Notes: generated by a model from the letters alone, not told the origin. 64,000 nucleotides of DNA from Hyphomicrobiaceae bacterium (GCA_025351355.1 JANXWC010000123.1:1-64000), one strand, 5' to 3'; positions 16,315-25,800 are shown, counted from the first letter of the stretch. Made by a program: numbers and translations.

Positions 16315-18204
16315 TCAGCGTCTCGGCAGCCCTGGCGCACGGGCTTGTCGGGCCTGGGCGGTCAGGCGAACTTGCGCATTGGCAGCACCGAACCCCGTGT
16401 ACGCGCGCCGCTCGACGATTTCGAAGAAGAAGCGCTCGTCGAAGGTTTGCGTATACATTTGAAAGTATTCGCTCCTGCCATCTCGATCGTACAGCACGTT
16501 GTGCGCTTGCAGCTCCTGCAGCAAGGCCGCATCGAGATCGATCTTGGCCTCCAGGTCGTCGTAATAGTTTTCCGGGATCGGCAGCAAGGCGACGCCACTT
16601 GCCTTGAAAGCCGCCGCTGTCTTGAAGATATCGTCAGTCGCGAACGCGATATGCTGCACCCCCGACCCAAACGCCTCCGACAGGAAACGCGATGATTGCG
16701 TGCGACTGGATTGGGAGGCGTTGAGCACGATACGCAGCGCCCCGTCGGCCGACTGCACAACCTGACTTTTTACCAAACCGCCGGGATCGAGCACGTCCTG
16801 TTCGGCCGTTTTGCCGACTTCGAGCAGCGACGTATAGAACAGCAGCCACGTCAGCATTTCTTCGTAGTGCATCGATTGTGAGATGTGATCCACCACCGTC
16901 AGGCCGGCGCCGTTGGCTGCAGGCGAGGGCGCCGTTGCCTTGAACTCAATATCCCAGACCTTGCCGAGATCGCTGGCCGGATCGATGAAATAGACGAGGC
17001 TGCCGCCCAGGCCGCGCACCGCCGGAATATCCAATTCACCCGGCCGCACCGGTTGGCGAAAGGGATAATCGAGCAAGCCCTCGGCACGCTCCAGCGTCGC
17101 CTTGGCGTCCGCCACGCGCAGGCCGATGGCGCAAACGCTGGTGCCATGCGTGATATTGAAGGCGTTGGCGAAGCCGTCGGTATCAGCGTTGAGGACGATA
17201 TTGATGTTGCCCTGCGTCCAGCGGCTCACCGCCTTTGAGACGTGCTGACCCGCTTTGAAAAAACCCAATCCGCCCAGCAGGCGTTCGAACTCCGGGAGGT
17301 TGCCGCCGTCGATGGCGAATTCGATGAACTCGGTGCCGAGGCAATGCGAACGGGGCGGCAATTTGACAGCGTTCGTGTTGGGTCGCCCGATGCGGGACTG
17401 CAACTGATCCATCATGTAGATCAGCGAGCGGTGGCCATCGACGGCCAAACTGCGCGCCGAACCCGCGCGGAACTGATCATTGAAAATCTCCAGCGACAGC
17501 AAGCCGTCATAGCCCGTGACATCGAGTGCTGCCATGAAATCCAGCAACGCCAGATCGCCTTGGCCAGGGAAATTGCGGAAATGGCGACTCCAGCTCAACA
17601 CGTCCATGTCCATCGCCGGCGCATCCGCAACCTGCACGAGGAAGATGCGATCGCGCGGGATCGAACGCATGGCGCTCAGATCGGTCTTGCGCGCCAGAGT
17701 ATGAAAGGTATCGAGCACCAAACCCACGGACTGGTGATCGGCCCGCCGCACCGCTTCCCAGGCATCGCGATAGTCGTTGATATGACGTCCCCATGCCAGC
17801 GCCTCAAAGCCGATCCGCACGCCGCGCACTCGCGCCCGCTCGCCAAGTTCGCGCAGGTCCGTCGCTGCCCGGTCTATGCCGCCAAGGCAGTCTGGCGCAA
17901 CGTTAGAGCATACCAGGAGTAGATCGCAGCCGAGTTCGGCCATTAAGTCAAACTTGCGCTCGGCACGAGCGAAGGCGCGCGCGCGTCGCTCGGGGGGCAG
18001 CCCCTCGAAGTCACGGAACGGTTGGAACGTTATGATCTCGAGATTGAGATCCGCTGCCATCTTGCGCACATCCGATGGCGTGCCGTTAAACGACAGCAGA
18101 TCGTTTTCGAATATCTCGACACCTTTGAAACCAGCGGCGGCAATGGCTTCGAGTTTCTCGGCCAGTCCGCCGCTCAAGCACACGGTGGCGATGGACATGT
18201 GCAT
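16315..18204 (-). CDS. Two-domain 3-dehydroshikimate dehydratase / 4-hydroxyphenylpyruvate dioxygenase-like fusion (QuiC type)
   Basis: 629 residues. The N-terminal half (to about 280) is a sugar-phosphate isomerase-like TIM barrel with metal-site candidates in FEALAW, LVLDTFHTLAR, FLVQVADAP and LSLEIFND. The C-terminal half has two vicinal-oxygen-chelate modules resembling HPPD, with HCLGTEF, VVDHISQSM, QHIAFATDDI and the C-terminal RFFFEIVERR that would supply the iron Glu. This architecture is that of QuiC-type dehydratases, which convert 3-dehydroshikimate to protocatechuate in quinate/shikimate breakdown. Whether the C-terminal half is a working dioxygenase is unknown. The ATG at 18204 has GGGAG nearby. 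It sits 15 bases after the DUF1330 gene, as one operon. Confidence 0.85.
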   Translation of the reverse strand: MHMSIATVCLSGGLAEKLEAIAAAGFKGVEIFENDLLSFNGTPSDVRKMAADLNLEIITFQPFRDFEGLPPERRARAFARAERKFDLMAELGCDLLLVCSNVAPDCLGGIDRAATDLRELGERARVRGVRIGFEALAWGRHINDYRDAWEAVRRADHQSVGLVLDTFHTLARKTDLSAMRSIPRDRIFLVQVADAPAMDMDVLSWSRHFRNFPGQGDLALLDFMAALDVTGYDGLLSLEIFNDQFRAGSARSLAVDGHRSLIYMMDQLQSRIGRPNTNAVKLPPRSHCLGTEFIEFAIDGGNLPEFERLLGGLGFFKAGQHVSKAVSRWTQGNINIVLNADTDGFANAFNITHGTSVCAIGLRVADAKATLERAEGLLDYPFRQPVRPGELDIPAVRGLGGSLVYFIDPASDLGKVWDIEFKATAPSPAANGAGLTVVDHISQSMHYEEMLTWLLFYTSLLEVGKTAEQDVLDPGGLVKSQVVQSADGALRIVLNASQSSRTQSSRFLSEAFGSGVQHIAFATDDIFKTAAAFKASGVALLPIPENYYDDLEAKIDLDAALLQELQAHNVLYDRDGRSEYFQMYTQTFDERFFFEIVERRAYTGFGAANAQVRLTAQARQARAPGLPRR

Positions 18205-18219
18205 GCAGTCGTCTCCCTA

Positions 18220-18513
18220 TCAACCGTCGTAGCCTTCGACGACGACGACGTCGGCGACCGAAGCGGCATTCCTGACCTTCACGGCGGCCTGGTATTCCGG
18301 GCTGTCGTAACAGGACTTGGCTACTTCGAAGCTTGCGAACTCGATTACCACATGGCGCGGCTGCAGGTGGCCTGATATCACCTCGGATTTTCCGCCACGA
18401 ATGAGGAACTTCCCACCGTATTTGGCGAAGGCGATGCCGTTTAAACGGACATACTCCTTATAGATTTCTGGATTGGTAACATCGACATGTGCGATCCAAT
18501 ACCCTTTAGCCAT
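18220..18513 (-). CDS. DUF1330 family protein
   Basis: 97 residues of the DUF1330 ferredoxin-like (dimeric alpha/beta barrel) family. It begins AKGYWIAHVDVTNPEIYKEY and has the core AFAKYGGKFLIRGG, then PRHVVIEFASFEVAKSCYDSPEYQ and a C-terminal VVVVEGYDG, all typical. No catalytic function is established for the family. The gene precedes the dehydroshikimate dehydratase-like gene by 15 bases and may assist aromatic metabolism, which is an inference from position. Confidence 0.9.
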   Translation of the reverse strand: MAKGYWIAHVDVTNPEIYKEYVRLNGIAFAKYGGKFLIRGGKSEVISGHLQPRHVVIEFASFEVAKSCYDSPEYQAAVKVRNAASVADVVVVEGYDG

Positions 18514-18599
18514 CGGCTGCAGCCTCCCATGTATGCAGTTGCAAAGTCACGTAATGCGAAGTGTGGGCCCTAAGCAAGCATTGGCTGCCGCAAACGGTC

Positions 18600-19376
18600 T
18601 CAAACCGGGACCGAAATGCCCTGTTTTTTGGCGACGGCGTAGTAGGCCCAGAGCAGCCGGGCGGCGACAGCTCTGTGGGGCCGCCAGCGTTCGGCAATTT
18701 CGGCCATCTGCCGCGAGGTCGGCCGTGTCTCAAGGCCCATCACCTTCTGCGCGGCAATCTGCAGTGCGAGATCGCCGGCGGCGAACACGTCGGCATGGCC
18801 GACGCAGAACATCAGATAGATGTCGGCTGTCCACGGGCCGATGCCGGAAACGGCGGTCAGCTGAGCGGTGGCTTCTGCCGCAGGCACGTCGGCCAGCGCG
18901 TCCAGGCAAAGGCCACCGACGACGGCACTGGATAATGCACGCAATGTCTTGATCTTCGGCCGTGAAAGTCCGCAGTCGCGCAGGGCCGCGTCTGTCGCCG
19001 CCTGCACTGCCACGGCCGTCAGCGGTTTGAGCATCGCCTCCACGCGAGCATGAATGGCAGCCGCACTGGCCACCGACAGTTGCTGACCGTTAATGATGCG
19101 CACAAGCCCGTCAAACCCTCCTGCCCGCCGTCTGAGCGGGGGATGCCCGGCGGCATCATGGGCCGCGCGCATGTAGGCGCACTTTCGGCGCAGAGCGGCA
19201 ATCGCCCGCTTCACATCGTCGTCGGTGTGAATGCCACCGTCAGCGGGCGCCAGAGCGGCCACCGTCGGTGTTGCAATTATAGATTTCGCTCGTGGTCGCA
19301 GCAGTACCTTTGCCTGCAGCTTTTTGTCCGCGCAAACGCGTCTAGCACTTGAATGTGATCGCGTCGGCTTCTTCAC
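18600..19376 (-). CDS. DNA-3-methyladenine glycosylase II-like (HhH-GPD superfamily)
   Basis: 258 residues. The HhH-GPD fold is shown by GGFDGLVRIINGQQLSVASA, the helix-hairpin-helix LTAVSGIGPWTADI (about 173-186) and the catalytic Asp202 in FAAGDLALQ. Enzymes of this AlkA branch excise alkylated purines from DNA in base-excision repair. There is no Cys-rich iron-sulfur cluster, which argues against MutY or Nth. The first 45 residues are basic and probably unstructured. The start is the GTG at 19376. It is divergent from the secreted protein gene at 19445. Confidence 0.87.
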   Translation of the reverse strand: MKKPTRSHSSARRVCADKKLQAKVLLRPRAKSIIATPTVAALAPADGGIHTDDDVKRAIAALRRKCAYMRAAHDAAGHPPLRRRAGGFDGLVRIINGQQLSVASAAAIHARVEAMLKPLTAVAVQAATDAALRDCGLSRPKIKTLRALSSAVVGGLCLDALADVPAAEATAQLTAVSGIGPWTADIYLMFCVGHADVFAAGDLALQIAAQKVMGLETRPTSRQMAEIAERWRPHRAVAARLLWAYYAVAKKQGISVPV

Positions 19377-19444
19377 GCGGTCCTCGGTTTTTGCTATATT
19401 GCAGTTAAGGGATTGTATCTTCGCATATCCCGGAGGTTTGTTCC

Positions 19445-20020
19445 ATGCAACGTCGGTGTCGCTCAGCTTTTAGAGAATTCGCTGCCGTTGCATTGGCTTG
19501 TGCTGCGCTGCTTCTGCCGATTGGTACGTTGCACGTCGCCGCGGCGCCCGCGGCGCAGCAGCGGTGGATCACCTATTTGAGCGAAGATGCGAAGCTGGTG
19601 TTCGACTATCCATCGGGCATCTTCACGGAGCAGCAAGGCGATCCAACGGACGCGCTGCAGTCCCGCACGCCGGATCGAGCCGGACGTATTTTCACGTCGG
19701 CAGATGGCAATGCTGTGCTGCAGATAGGCACCTTCCCTAACCTCGATAACGCGAGTGTCGACGACCTCAGGAAAAGGGCAATCGCGGCCAGTTATACAGA
19801 CGCGAAATTCGACTACAACCGGACGTCGTCGAGCTGGTATGTGCTGTCCGGCACCAGGGGCAAAGAGACGTTTTACGAGCGCGTGCATTTTAGCTGCAAC
19901 AACAAGCGCCTCGATATCTGGGCCATGACGTATCCGAGTGCCGATGCTGATCTCTATGATGGCATCGTCGAGGAGATGGCTCGCCGCTTCCGCCCGATCC
20001 TGGCCAACGTACGCTGTTGA
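19445..20020 (+). CDS. Secreted protein of unknown function
   Basis: 191 residues. An N-terminal signal peptide is clear (basic start, then VALACAALLLPIGTLHVAAA, cleavage near AAA-PAA). The mature part begins RWITYLSEDAKLVFDYPSGIF and resembles small periplasmic proteins with a PsbP-like fold, containing DGNAVLQIGTFPN and a YPSADADLYDGIVEEMARRF C-terminal helix. One Cys occurs in FSCNNKRL and one at the very C-terminus, so a disulfide is possible. I do not recognise a function. The gene stands alone between alkA (divergent) and the HAD phosphatase (convergent). Confidence 0.75.
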   Translation: MQRRCRSAFREFAAVALACAALLLPIGTLHVAAAPAAQQRWITYLSEDAKLVFDYPSGIFTEQQGDPTDALQSRTPDRAGRIFTSADGNAVLQIGTFPNLDNASVDDLRKRAIAASYTDAKFDYNRTSSSWYVLSGTRGKETFYERVHFSCNNKRLDIWAMTYPSADADLYDGIVEEMARRFRPILANVRC

Positions 20021-20112
20021 TGGCGGGGCGGACGTTCTCAAGCGAATAGGCACCGGTTTCGCGTTAAGAATATGCACTCCGACAACGAAGCGGGGTGCCT
20101 TGCGCCCTGCGG

Positions 20113-20802
20113 TCAGCCGAGTACTTTGGTCAGCTCTCGTAGATCGTGAACGGTGATGTGCGGTTCGCCGCCATCAGGTGCGGTGGTGTGCTTGTGGATG
20201 CGTTGCGCTCGATGGGAGGGCCTGTCGATCCAGATGCTTTTCCACCCCAAAGCATTCGGTGCGACAAAGTCCTTCGACAGATTGTCGCCAACATAGACAA
20301 AACCAACGCCGGCTTGGCCCAAGGATGTCTGCATCAGCTCGAAGGCGCGCGGATGCGGCTTGTGGTAGGCACGGTCTGGGCCGAGGGCGCCCGTTGCGAT
20401 GATGTGCCGAAAGCGCGGGGCCAGATCGAGTGCGCGGATTTTTGCGTGCTGGGTGGCCGCGTGGCCATCAGTGATGAGACCCAGCTTGGCGCGCGATTGC
20501 CAATGGGTCAGTGCATCGGCGGCGTCCGCAAAAAGTTGCAACCTTGGCTCATGCTGGCCGTAGGCACGGACGAAGTTCTTCACGTCGTCGTCGCTGTGAT
20601 CTGGCTTGGCTTCACAGAGAACGGTGGCGAATAGCTGGCCCAACTGCCCCTCGTCTAACAGTCCAAGCATGCGATCGACGCTGACGGTGGCTCCCAACGT
20701 TGATTGAGCCCACGCTGCCGCGGCGCGAAAACCGCCGATGGCGTAGTCACGCTCAGCGTACAGGGTGTCGTCGAGATCAAAAATCAGGTGCAGCGGAGGC
20801 AT
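20113..20802 (-). CDS. HAD-family pyrimidine 5'-nucleotidase-like phosphatase
   Basis: 229 residues. HAD motif I is FDLDDTLY, motif II LGLITDG (Thr), motif III Lys in YHKPHPRAFE, and motif IV VYVGDNLSKD. The cap is a C1-type helical insert, fitting the pyrimidine 5'-nucleotidase (SDT1/YjjG-like) branch that dephosphorylates nucleotides. The ATG at 20802 has GGAGGGAA upstream. The same frame reaches back to 20970 but that part overlaps ctaA and has no family match. It follows ctaA by 35 bases and is probably co-transcribed with it. Confidence 0.85.
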   Translation of the reverse strand: MPPLHLIFDLDDTLYAERDYAIGGFRAAAAWAQSTLGATVSVDRMLGLLDEGQLGQLFATVLCEAKPDHSDDDVKNFVRAYGQHEPRLQLFADAADALTHWQSRAKLGLITDGHAATQHAKIRALDLAPRFRHIIATGALGPDRAYHKPHPRAFELMQTSLGQAGVGFVYVGDNLSKDFVAPNALGWKSIWIDRPSHRAQRIHKHTTAPDGGEPHITVHDLRELTKVLG

Positions 20803-20837
20803 CGACGGACTTCCCTCCAGTATGGCTGGGTGTGCGA

Positions 20838-21923
20838 TCAGTGGCGTGTCAATGTATGGACATGCCAGACGGCGGCAGTCAGCACCAGCATGGCCGTCGC
20901 TTGATGTGAAAGCGCTAAGTAAAATGGCACTTGGGAGACCAGCGTCCAGATCCCCAAAACGATCTGCCATGATACGCTAGCGGCCAATGCGACGACAGAC
21001 CGGCGCACGCGCTCATCGTCGGCGACCGGAAACACCCGAACCGTTTGCCAGCCGACCAACCCTGCCAGCAGGTAGGCCGCGATGCGATGGTCGAACTGCA
21101 CAGTCGCGGCATTTTCGAACAGGTTCGCCCACCAGGGATGCATGGCCGCAAGGCCGGAGGGCAACACGTGGCCGTCCATCAAAGGCCAGGTGTTATAGGC
21201 AAGGCCTGCCTTCAACCCGGCGACCAACGCACCGGCTCCGATCTGGACGAAAATAAGCGCCAGGATTGTCATGCCGAGCAGTTTGTTGCCGGCGGGCAGT
21301 GTCCGCAGGCGGATGCGACGACGCTGCGCATCTGCGCCCACATCAAACGCAGTCCACAGCAGCGCCGCCAACAGCGCGGAAGCCAACAACAGATGCGCCG
21401 ATAGTCGATATTGGCTAACCTCGGTGCGCTCACTCAGCCCGGACTTGACCATGAACCAGCCTAAGGCGCCTTGCAGCCCGCCCAGCACAAACAACCCACC
21501 CAGCTTCCACGCAAGGCCCCGTCGGACATGCCCTCGTATGAGGAAAAATAGGAACGGTATCGCAAATGCCGCACCGAGAAAGCGGCCGAGCAGGCGATGG
21601 CTCCATTCCCACCAGTAGATGCCCTTGAAAGCATCCAGCGACATGCCCTTGTTGAGGATCGTATATTGCGGAATCTGCTGATACTTGCGGAAAGCGTCCT
21701 GCCACGCGGCGTCCGACAAGGGCGGCAACGTGCCAAGTAAAGGCTGCCATTCGGTGATCGACAGGCCAGAACCGGTCAATCGTGTGGCTCCGCCCACGAC
21801 GACCATGGCGAACACCAGAGCGGCAACCAGCAGCAACCAGATGCAAATCGCGCGATCGGCCGATGCGGTGGCGTGTCCAAATTGATCGGTGTATGCGCGC
21901 TTCATGCTTCCAATCGTCGCCAT
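20838..21923 (-). CDS. ctaA: Heme A synthase (COX15/CtaA)
   Basis: 361 residues, eight predicted TM helices, the alphaproteobacterial COX15 type that oxidises heme O to heme A for cytochrome c oxidase. Signature stretches are VVVGGATRLTGSGLSITEW near the N-terminus, WWEWSHRLLGR, YRLSAHL, the middle AGLKAGLAYNTWPLMDG, QFDHRIAAY and ALSHQATAM. These supply the four heme-liganding His. The first ATG (21923) gives a short cytosolic leader; a second ATG at 21905 is possible. It is divergent from the DUF2842 gene, a neighbour frequently seen in Rhizobiales. Confidence 0.95.
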   Translation of the reverse strand: MATIGSMKRAYTDQFGHATASADRAICIWLLLVAALVFAMVVVGGATRLTGSGLSITEWQPLLGTLPPLSDAAWQDAFRKYQQIPQYTILNKGMSLDAFKGIYWWEWSHRLLGRFLGAAFAIPFLFFLIRGHVRRGLAWKLGGLFVLGGLQGALGWFMVKSGLSERTEVSQYRLSAHLLLASALLAALLWTAFDVGADAQRRRIRLRTLPAGNKLLGMTILALIFVQIGAGALVAGLKAGLAYNTWPLMDGHVLPSGLAAMHPWWANLFENAATVQFDHRIAAYLLAGLVGWQTVRVFPVADDERVRRSVVALAASVSWQIVLGIWTLVSQVPFYLALSHQATAMLVLTAAVWHVHTLTRH

Positions 21924-22091
21924 CGTAAGGCTCTCACGCTGCAGTCAACGCACTTCCACTTATGTGCGCCTATCCTATACACAGATTGTGGGGAGCCGTG
22001 CGATGCGGCTCAATCGTCAACGTCCGCGGCGCTGTGAACCTTGATGCGCAGCCTGTTGATCCCACGACTTCAAGATCGGAGATGACGGCCG

Positions 22092-22319
22092 ATGGCCATG
22101 CATAACCCTGTACGCAAGCTCGCGGGCACCATCAGCCTGCTGCTGCTGCTTGTCGTCTACTCATTGCTGGTGATGGCTTTCGCGACCAGTCGGCTGCCGG
22201 AAGGCGGCGGCTTCATTGCGACGATGTTTTATGTCGTGGCCGGCGTCGGCTGGGTGCCGATTGCGATGTTGATCGTCTCATGGATGTACAAAGGCGACCG
22301 CTCGACGCCGCGCAATTGA
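22092..22319 (+). CDS. DUF2842 family small membrane protein
   Basis: 75 residues with two TM segments (TISLLLLLVVYSLLVMAFA and TMFYVVAGVGWVPIAMLIVSWM) joined by a short LPEGGGF loop. This is the DUF2842 pattern, found mainly in alphaproteobacteria beside ctaA. GGAG lies 10 bases before the ATG. Its stop codon directly abuts the stop of the convergent deacetylase gene, with no intervening base. Its function is unknown; a role linked to respiratory-chain assembly is only suggested by the neighbour. Confidence 0.85.
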   Translation: MAMHNPVRKLAGTISLLLLLVVYSLLVMAFATSRLPEGGGFIATMFYVVAGVGWVPIAMLIVSWMYKGDRSTPRN

Positions 22320-23390
22320 TCATGCGGCTATGGCGCGTGGAAGGATCGACTTGGCGAGGTCGTACAACGCGAAAGGCGCGCCGGAAAGCAGCGTCTTCGT
22401 ATAGTGAAGGAGCTGATAATCCCCATTCAGTGAAACGCGCGGCAGCGCCGTTGGCGAGGCGGCATGACGAGCGCCGATAACGCCCTTGCGGGTCGTAACT
22501 GCGGTGGTGAGCCCTAGCTCGCTGGCCATATCGAATTCGCGCTGGCCGGCGCTGCACACATCGCCAAACGGATAGCTGAAATGTTTCACCGCGCGCCGCA
22601 ATTCCGCTTCCAGGCGCGCGATGCTGGCCGTCATTTCATGACGCGCGGCTCCGGCGCCGAGCTTTGACAACGCATAATGTCGTTGCGTGTGAGCACCAAT
22701 CGTAACCAGCGGATCGGCGGCTAGCTGCCGTAGCCCGTCCCAATCCAGTACGAGATCACGGCACAGATGGCGGGTATCGACGCCAGCCTTGCGGCACAAT
22801 TCGGCGGTGATAGTCCGTGCGACAGTCTCGTCGGTTTTGCGCAACCGCCAGTAGATCGAGTGGTATGTCGCGTCTTTTTCCGCAACGGTCGCTGACGGCA
22901 ACGATAGGGCGCGAGCATCGATCACACAGTCGACATGACCTAGTTTGGCAATAGCCTGTTCGAGCGACAGCCACCACAGATCGCCGTGGCCGTCGATATA
23001 GTCGGTCGGCGCATAGACGGCGTAAGGCACGCCGTAGCGGCGAAATACCGGAGCGGCATATTCCAGATTGTCGCGATAGGCATCATCGAGCGTAAAGGCA
23101 ACGAAGGGTCGGCTGATCTTTGCCGGCTCTTTAAGTCGCGCGGCGACCTCGTCGAGTGAAAGAATATCGAACCCGGCCTCGATCAGCTGGCGTATCGTCT
23201 GATCCAGAAATTCGGGGGTGATGGTAAGGATGCGGTTGGGTGAGAAACCTTCAAACTTGCCGGGCACGACCCGGTGCAGCATCAAGATGGCGCCAAGCCC
23301 ACCGGTCATTGGCGAAAGCAGTTCACTGGCACCACTGTAATGCAATGCGGTAAGAGCGGCCTTGAGATATTTGGTGCTTCTGCGGCTCAT
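22320..23390 (-). CDS. Polysaccharide deacetylase (NodB homology domain)
   Basis: 356 residues. The NodB domain shows FTLDDAYRDN (catalytic base Asp and metal Asp), LMLHRV at the start of the fold, and the metal-binding His pair in GAHTQRHYALS. SYPFGD follows as motif 3. Such enzymes are carbohydrate esterase family 4 de-N-acetylases acting on cell-surface polymers. No signal peptide is evident, so it may act in the cytoplasm or be anchored peripherally. The ATG at 23390 is preferred over a TTG at 23456. It belongs to the exopolysaccharide cluster that continues to 30.6 kb. Confidence 0.85.
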   Translation of the reverse strand: MSRRSTKYLKAALTALHYSGASELLSPMTGGLGAILMLHRVVPGKFEGFSPNRILTITPEFLDQTIRQLIEAGFDILSLDEVAARLKEPAKISRPFVAFTLDDAYRDNLEYAAPVFRRYGVPYAVYAPTDYIDGHGDLWWLSLEQAIAKLGHVDCVIDARALSLPSATVAEKDATYHSIYWRLRKTDETVARTITAELCRKAGVDTRHLCRDLVLDWDGLRQLAADPLVTIGAHTQRHYALSKLGAGAARHEMTASIARLEAELRRAVKHFSYPFGDVCSAGQREFDMASELGLTTAVTTRKGVIGARHAASPTALPRVSLNGDYQLLHYTKTLLSGAPFALYDLAKSILPRAIAA

Positions 23391-23561
23391 GGGCTCAGCG
23401 CTCTTGCTGGAAGGAGATTTGGCCGACCGCGCCGCGACTGGCGGGCCGTCACCCAATCAAGCAAGAAGCATGCACGTTACTCACTGACCGCACGGATGAT
23501 GACTGTCAAATATTTTAGATGGTAAAGCGCTGGTTAACGAACAAGGGTCCACACACTGGTC

Positions 23562-25682
23562 TCAGATTGCTAAGCCGGCTTGAGCAGGCCGGCGCCGCGG
23601 GAGGGTTTTCGGCTCGCGTGAAGTGTCCGACGCAAAGGGGCGGGTTAAAACAAGTACCGGAAAATCTGGCACTTCGAAGCCCAGGAACGGCCTGCCTTCG
23701 CCATTTTCGTGCACCGCGTCCGCATTCTCCGACATCACGAGGCCGGCGTCGAAACGACCCTGGATGGCGACGAAAAGGTCGGTGGCGATCGATGTCTGAG
23801 CATAAACGATGATGATGTCGTAGATTTCGTCGAGCGTGTCGAGCACCATGCCGGCGCCGTCGCCATCGATTGCAACTGCAACGCCCTCTCCCGCCGGAAT
23901 GAGGTCGAGGGTGCTGCCCGCCAGGCGGATTGCCGTTGCTTCGAGCGAACTTTCACCAGCCAGCAATTGTACAGTTCCAATGCGTGCGTCGATGCTTGCG
24001 GCGTGGGCCAGAGTATCGCCGCATCCGGCCCATCCGACCAATACCACGCGGCGTTTGCCGACGGATAGCGCGCGGGCGAGTGCCAATGCATCGCTGGCTG
24101 CATCGCTGTTGTCCACGCTTGTCGCCATCAGGACGCGAAAGCCACGCGTAGACTGTGCCAACATCGCTATTTCCGCCGCGACATCCTCGGTGTGTCTTTT
24201 TGCAGGGCGTATCGGCGCGCGTACTGCTGCGGCGGCCAATGGAACCGCAATTGTAGGCGTCGCGTCGGTGGCGATTTTGACGGGTGTTGGCGCGCGCCCT
24301 TCTAGTGGCCGGGCGCTATGCACCAGTTCCCGCGTCAGCACGATGGCCAATGAAAGTATAAAGGCCGCAAAAGCTGCCAGCGCTGCCATGCTGCCGATCT
24401 TAGGGAAGACTTTCTCGTTCGACGCATAGGCCCGCGAAACAATTTCAACTTCAACCGAACTGACGGCAGCGCCAGCGCTGGATGCGGCAGTCTCGTATTG
24501 GCGCTGCAGCCGGTCGAGTTCGGAGCGCTTGGCCTTAGCCTGATTCTCCAGTTGCGCAAGCTTCGCTGTATCTGGCGCTGACGATACCACAGTACGTTTC
24601 ATTTCATCGAGGCGGAGTCTCACACCTTTTTCGCGATCGGCAGCAATTCGCGCGTCGTTGCCGAGGCTTTCGACCACTTTCTGGACTTCCGCGCGGATCT
24701 GAGCCTGCAGGCCACTGAGCTCAGACGACAGTTGTTTCATCCTGGGATGCCCGCGCAACAACGTAGCCGAGAGTTCCGAAATCTGACGTTCCAGCGTGAT
24801 CCGCTGCTCTTCCATGCGCGGAATGAGTGTCGATTTCTGCACATCCGGATTGGCCGCAGCGATGCCCCGGGCACTCATTTCCCGCGCCGCAGTCGCTCGC
24901 GCCTCGGCATCGCTGCGGGCAGTGGCAGCACGCGTTAACTCCGCGGTCAACTCTCCCAGCTGTTGCTCTTTCAGCAGCGTTGCTTGCGCCCCGCCTTGGA
25001 ATAGATTGGCCTTGCCGCGAAATTCGGTGGCCAGCGCTTCGGCATCGGCAACCTCACGCGTGAGACGGGCAACCTGCGGTTCCAGCTTGGCGCGCACATC
25101 GGTATTTTCGGTAACGGTGCGGCCGCGCAGACTGTCACGATAGAGTTCCGCCAGGGTATTGGCGCAATCAGCCGAGAACTTGGCGTTCGACGTCGTGCAG
25201 TCGACGATGACACTGCGAGTGTCGCGGACTTGATAGGCCCGAACGGATTTGAAATAAGCCTGCATCAAACGGTCTTCATCCGTTTCACCGGTTTTCGCGC
25301 CGCCGATCCCGATCGTGCGCCAAAGCCGGCCATATAGATCTTCAGGTTCAAGTGCGCTGTTGAAATCGGCGCGTTTGGTGAGGTTGAGGGACTGCGCCAT
25401 TTTTAACGCAAGCTCGGTCGACATCAAACCGCGGACGTGTGTACCGACGGCTTCTTTGTCTGGACGGCCGGCCAAATCGTTGTTGCCGTTGCCGCGAATC
25501 TCCAGTTGGACCTGCGACAGATACTTGGGCGCCATGGTCGACAGGACGGCTGCGGTGCCCGCACCGGCCAAGCCGGCGATCAGCAGCAGGGCGGGGAACT
25601 TGCGCAACAACGCACCGCCGACGATTGCCAGATTGATATTGTCGGGCGAAGCGGGCGCACGATTGGAAGCGATCGAAGACAT
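23562..25682 (-). CDS. Polysaccharide co-polymerase (Wzz/GumC/ExoP type) with degenerate tyrosine-kinase domain
   Basis: 706 residues. N-terminal Wzz domain with TM1 (FPALLLIAGLAGAGTAAVLS), a long periplasmic coiled-coil region (about 170-420, rich in Glu/Ala/Arg heptads), TM2 (MAALAAFAAFILSLAIVL) and a C-terminal Rossmann-like domain. In BY-kinases that domain has a Walker A with Lys; here the equivalent stretch from residue 519 reads MATSVDNSDAASDALALA, lacking the P-loop Gly-Lys, and the Walker A' (VVLVGWAG) lacks its Asp pair. There is no Tyr-rich tail. It likely controls chain length and export as a structural partner of the Wza-type gene opposite, without autokinase activity. Confidence 0.85.
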   Translation of the reverse strand: MSSIASNRAPASPDNINLAIVGGALLRKFPALLLIAGLAGAGTAAVLSTMAPKYLSQVQLEIRGNGNNDLAGRPDKEAVGTHVRGLMSTELALKMAQSLNLTKRADFNSALEPEDLYGRLWRTIGIGGAKTGETDEDRLMQAYFKSVRAYQVRDTRSVIVDCTTSNAKFSADCANTLAELYRDSLRGRTVTENTDVRAKLEPQVARLTREVADAEALATEFRGKANLFQGGAQATLLKEQQLGELTAELTRAATARSDAEARATAAREMSARGIAAANPDVQKSTLIPRMEEQRITLERQISELSATLLRGHPRMKQLSSELSGLQAQIRAEVQKVVESLGNDARIAADREKGVRLRLDEMKRTVVSSAPDTAKLAQLENQAKAKRSELDRLQRQYETAASSAGAAVSSVEVEIVSRAYASNEKVFPKIGSMAALAAFAAFILSLAIVLTRELVHSARPLEGRAPTPVKIATDATPTIAVPLAAAAVRAPIRPAKRHTEDVAAEIAMLAQSTRGFRVLMATSVDNSDAASDALALARALSVGKRRVVLVGWAGCGDTLAHAASIDARIGTVQLLAGESSLEATAIRLAGSTLDLIPAGEGVAVAIDGDGAGMVLDTLDEIYDIIIVYAQTSIATDLFVAIQGRFDAGLVMSENADAVHENGEGRPFLGFEVPDFPVLVLTRPFASDTSREPKTLPRRRPAQAGLAI

Positions 25683-25800
25683 TAACGCGTGTCCTGTTCC
25701 GTTTGGCCGCAGCTCGTTTCGCGCGATTAAAGCGCGTGGAAGTTGCTATTCGCTTAAAGCGGCTCAACACGGGACAATCGCGAAGCCTTTCTTAACCCGC

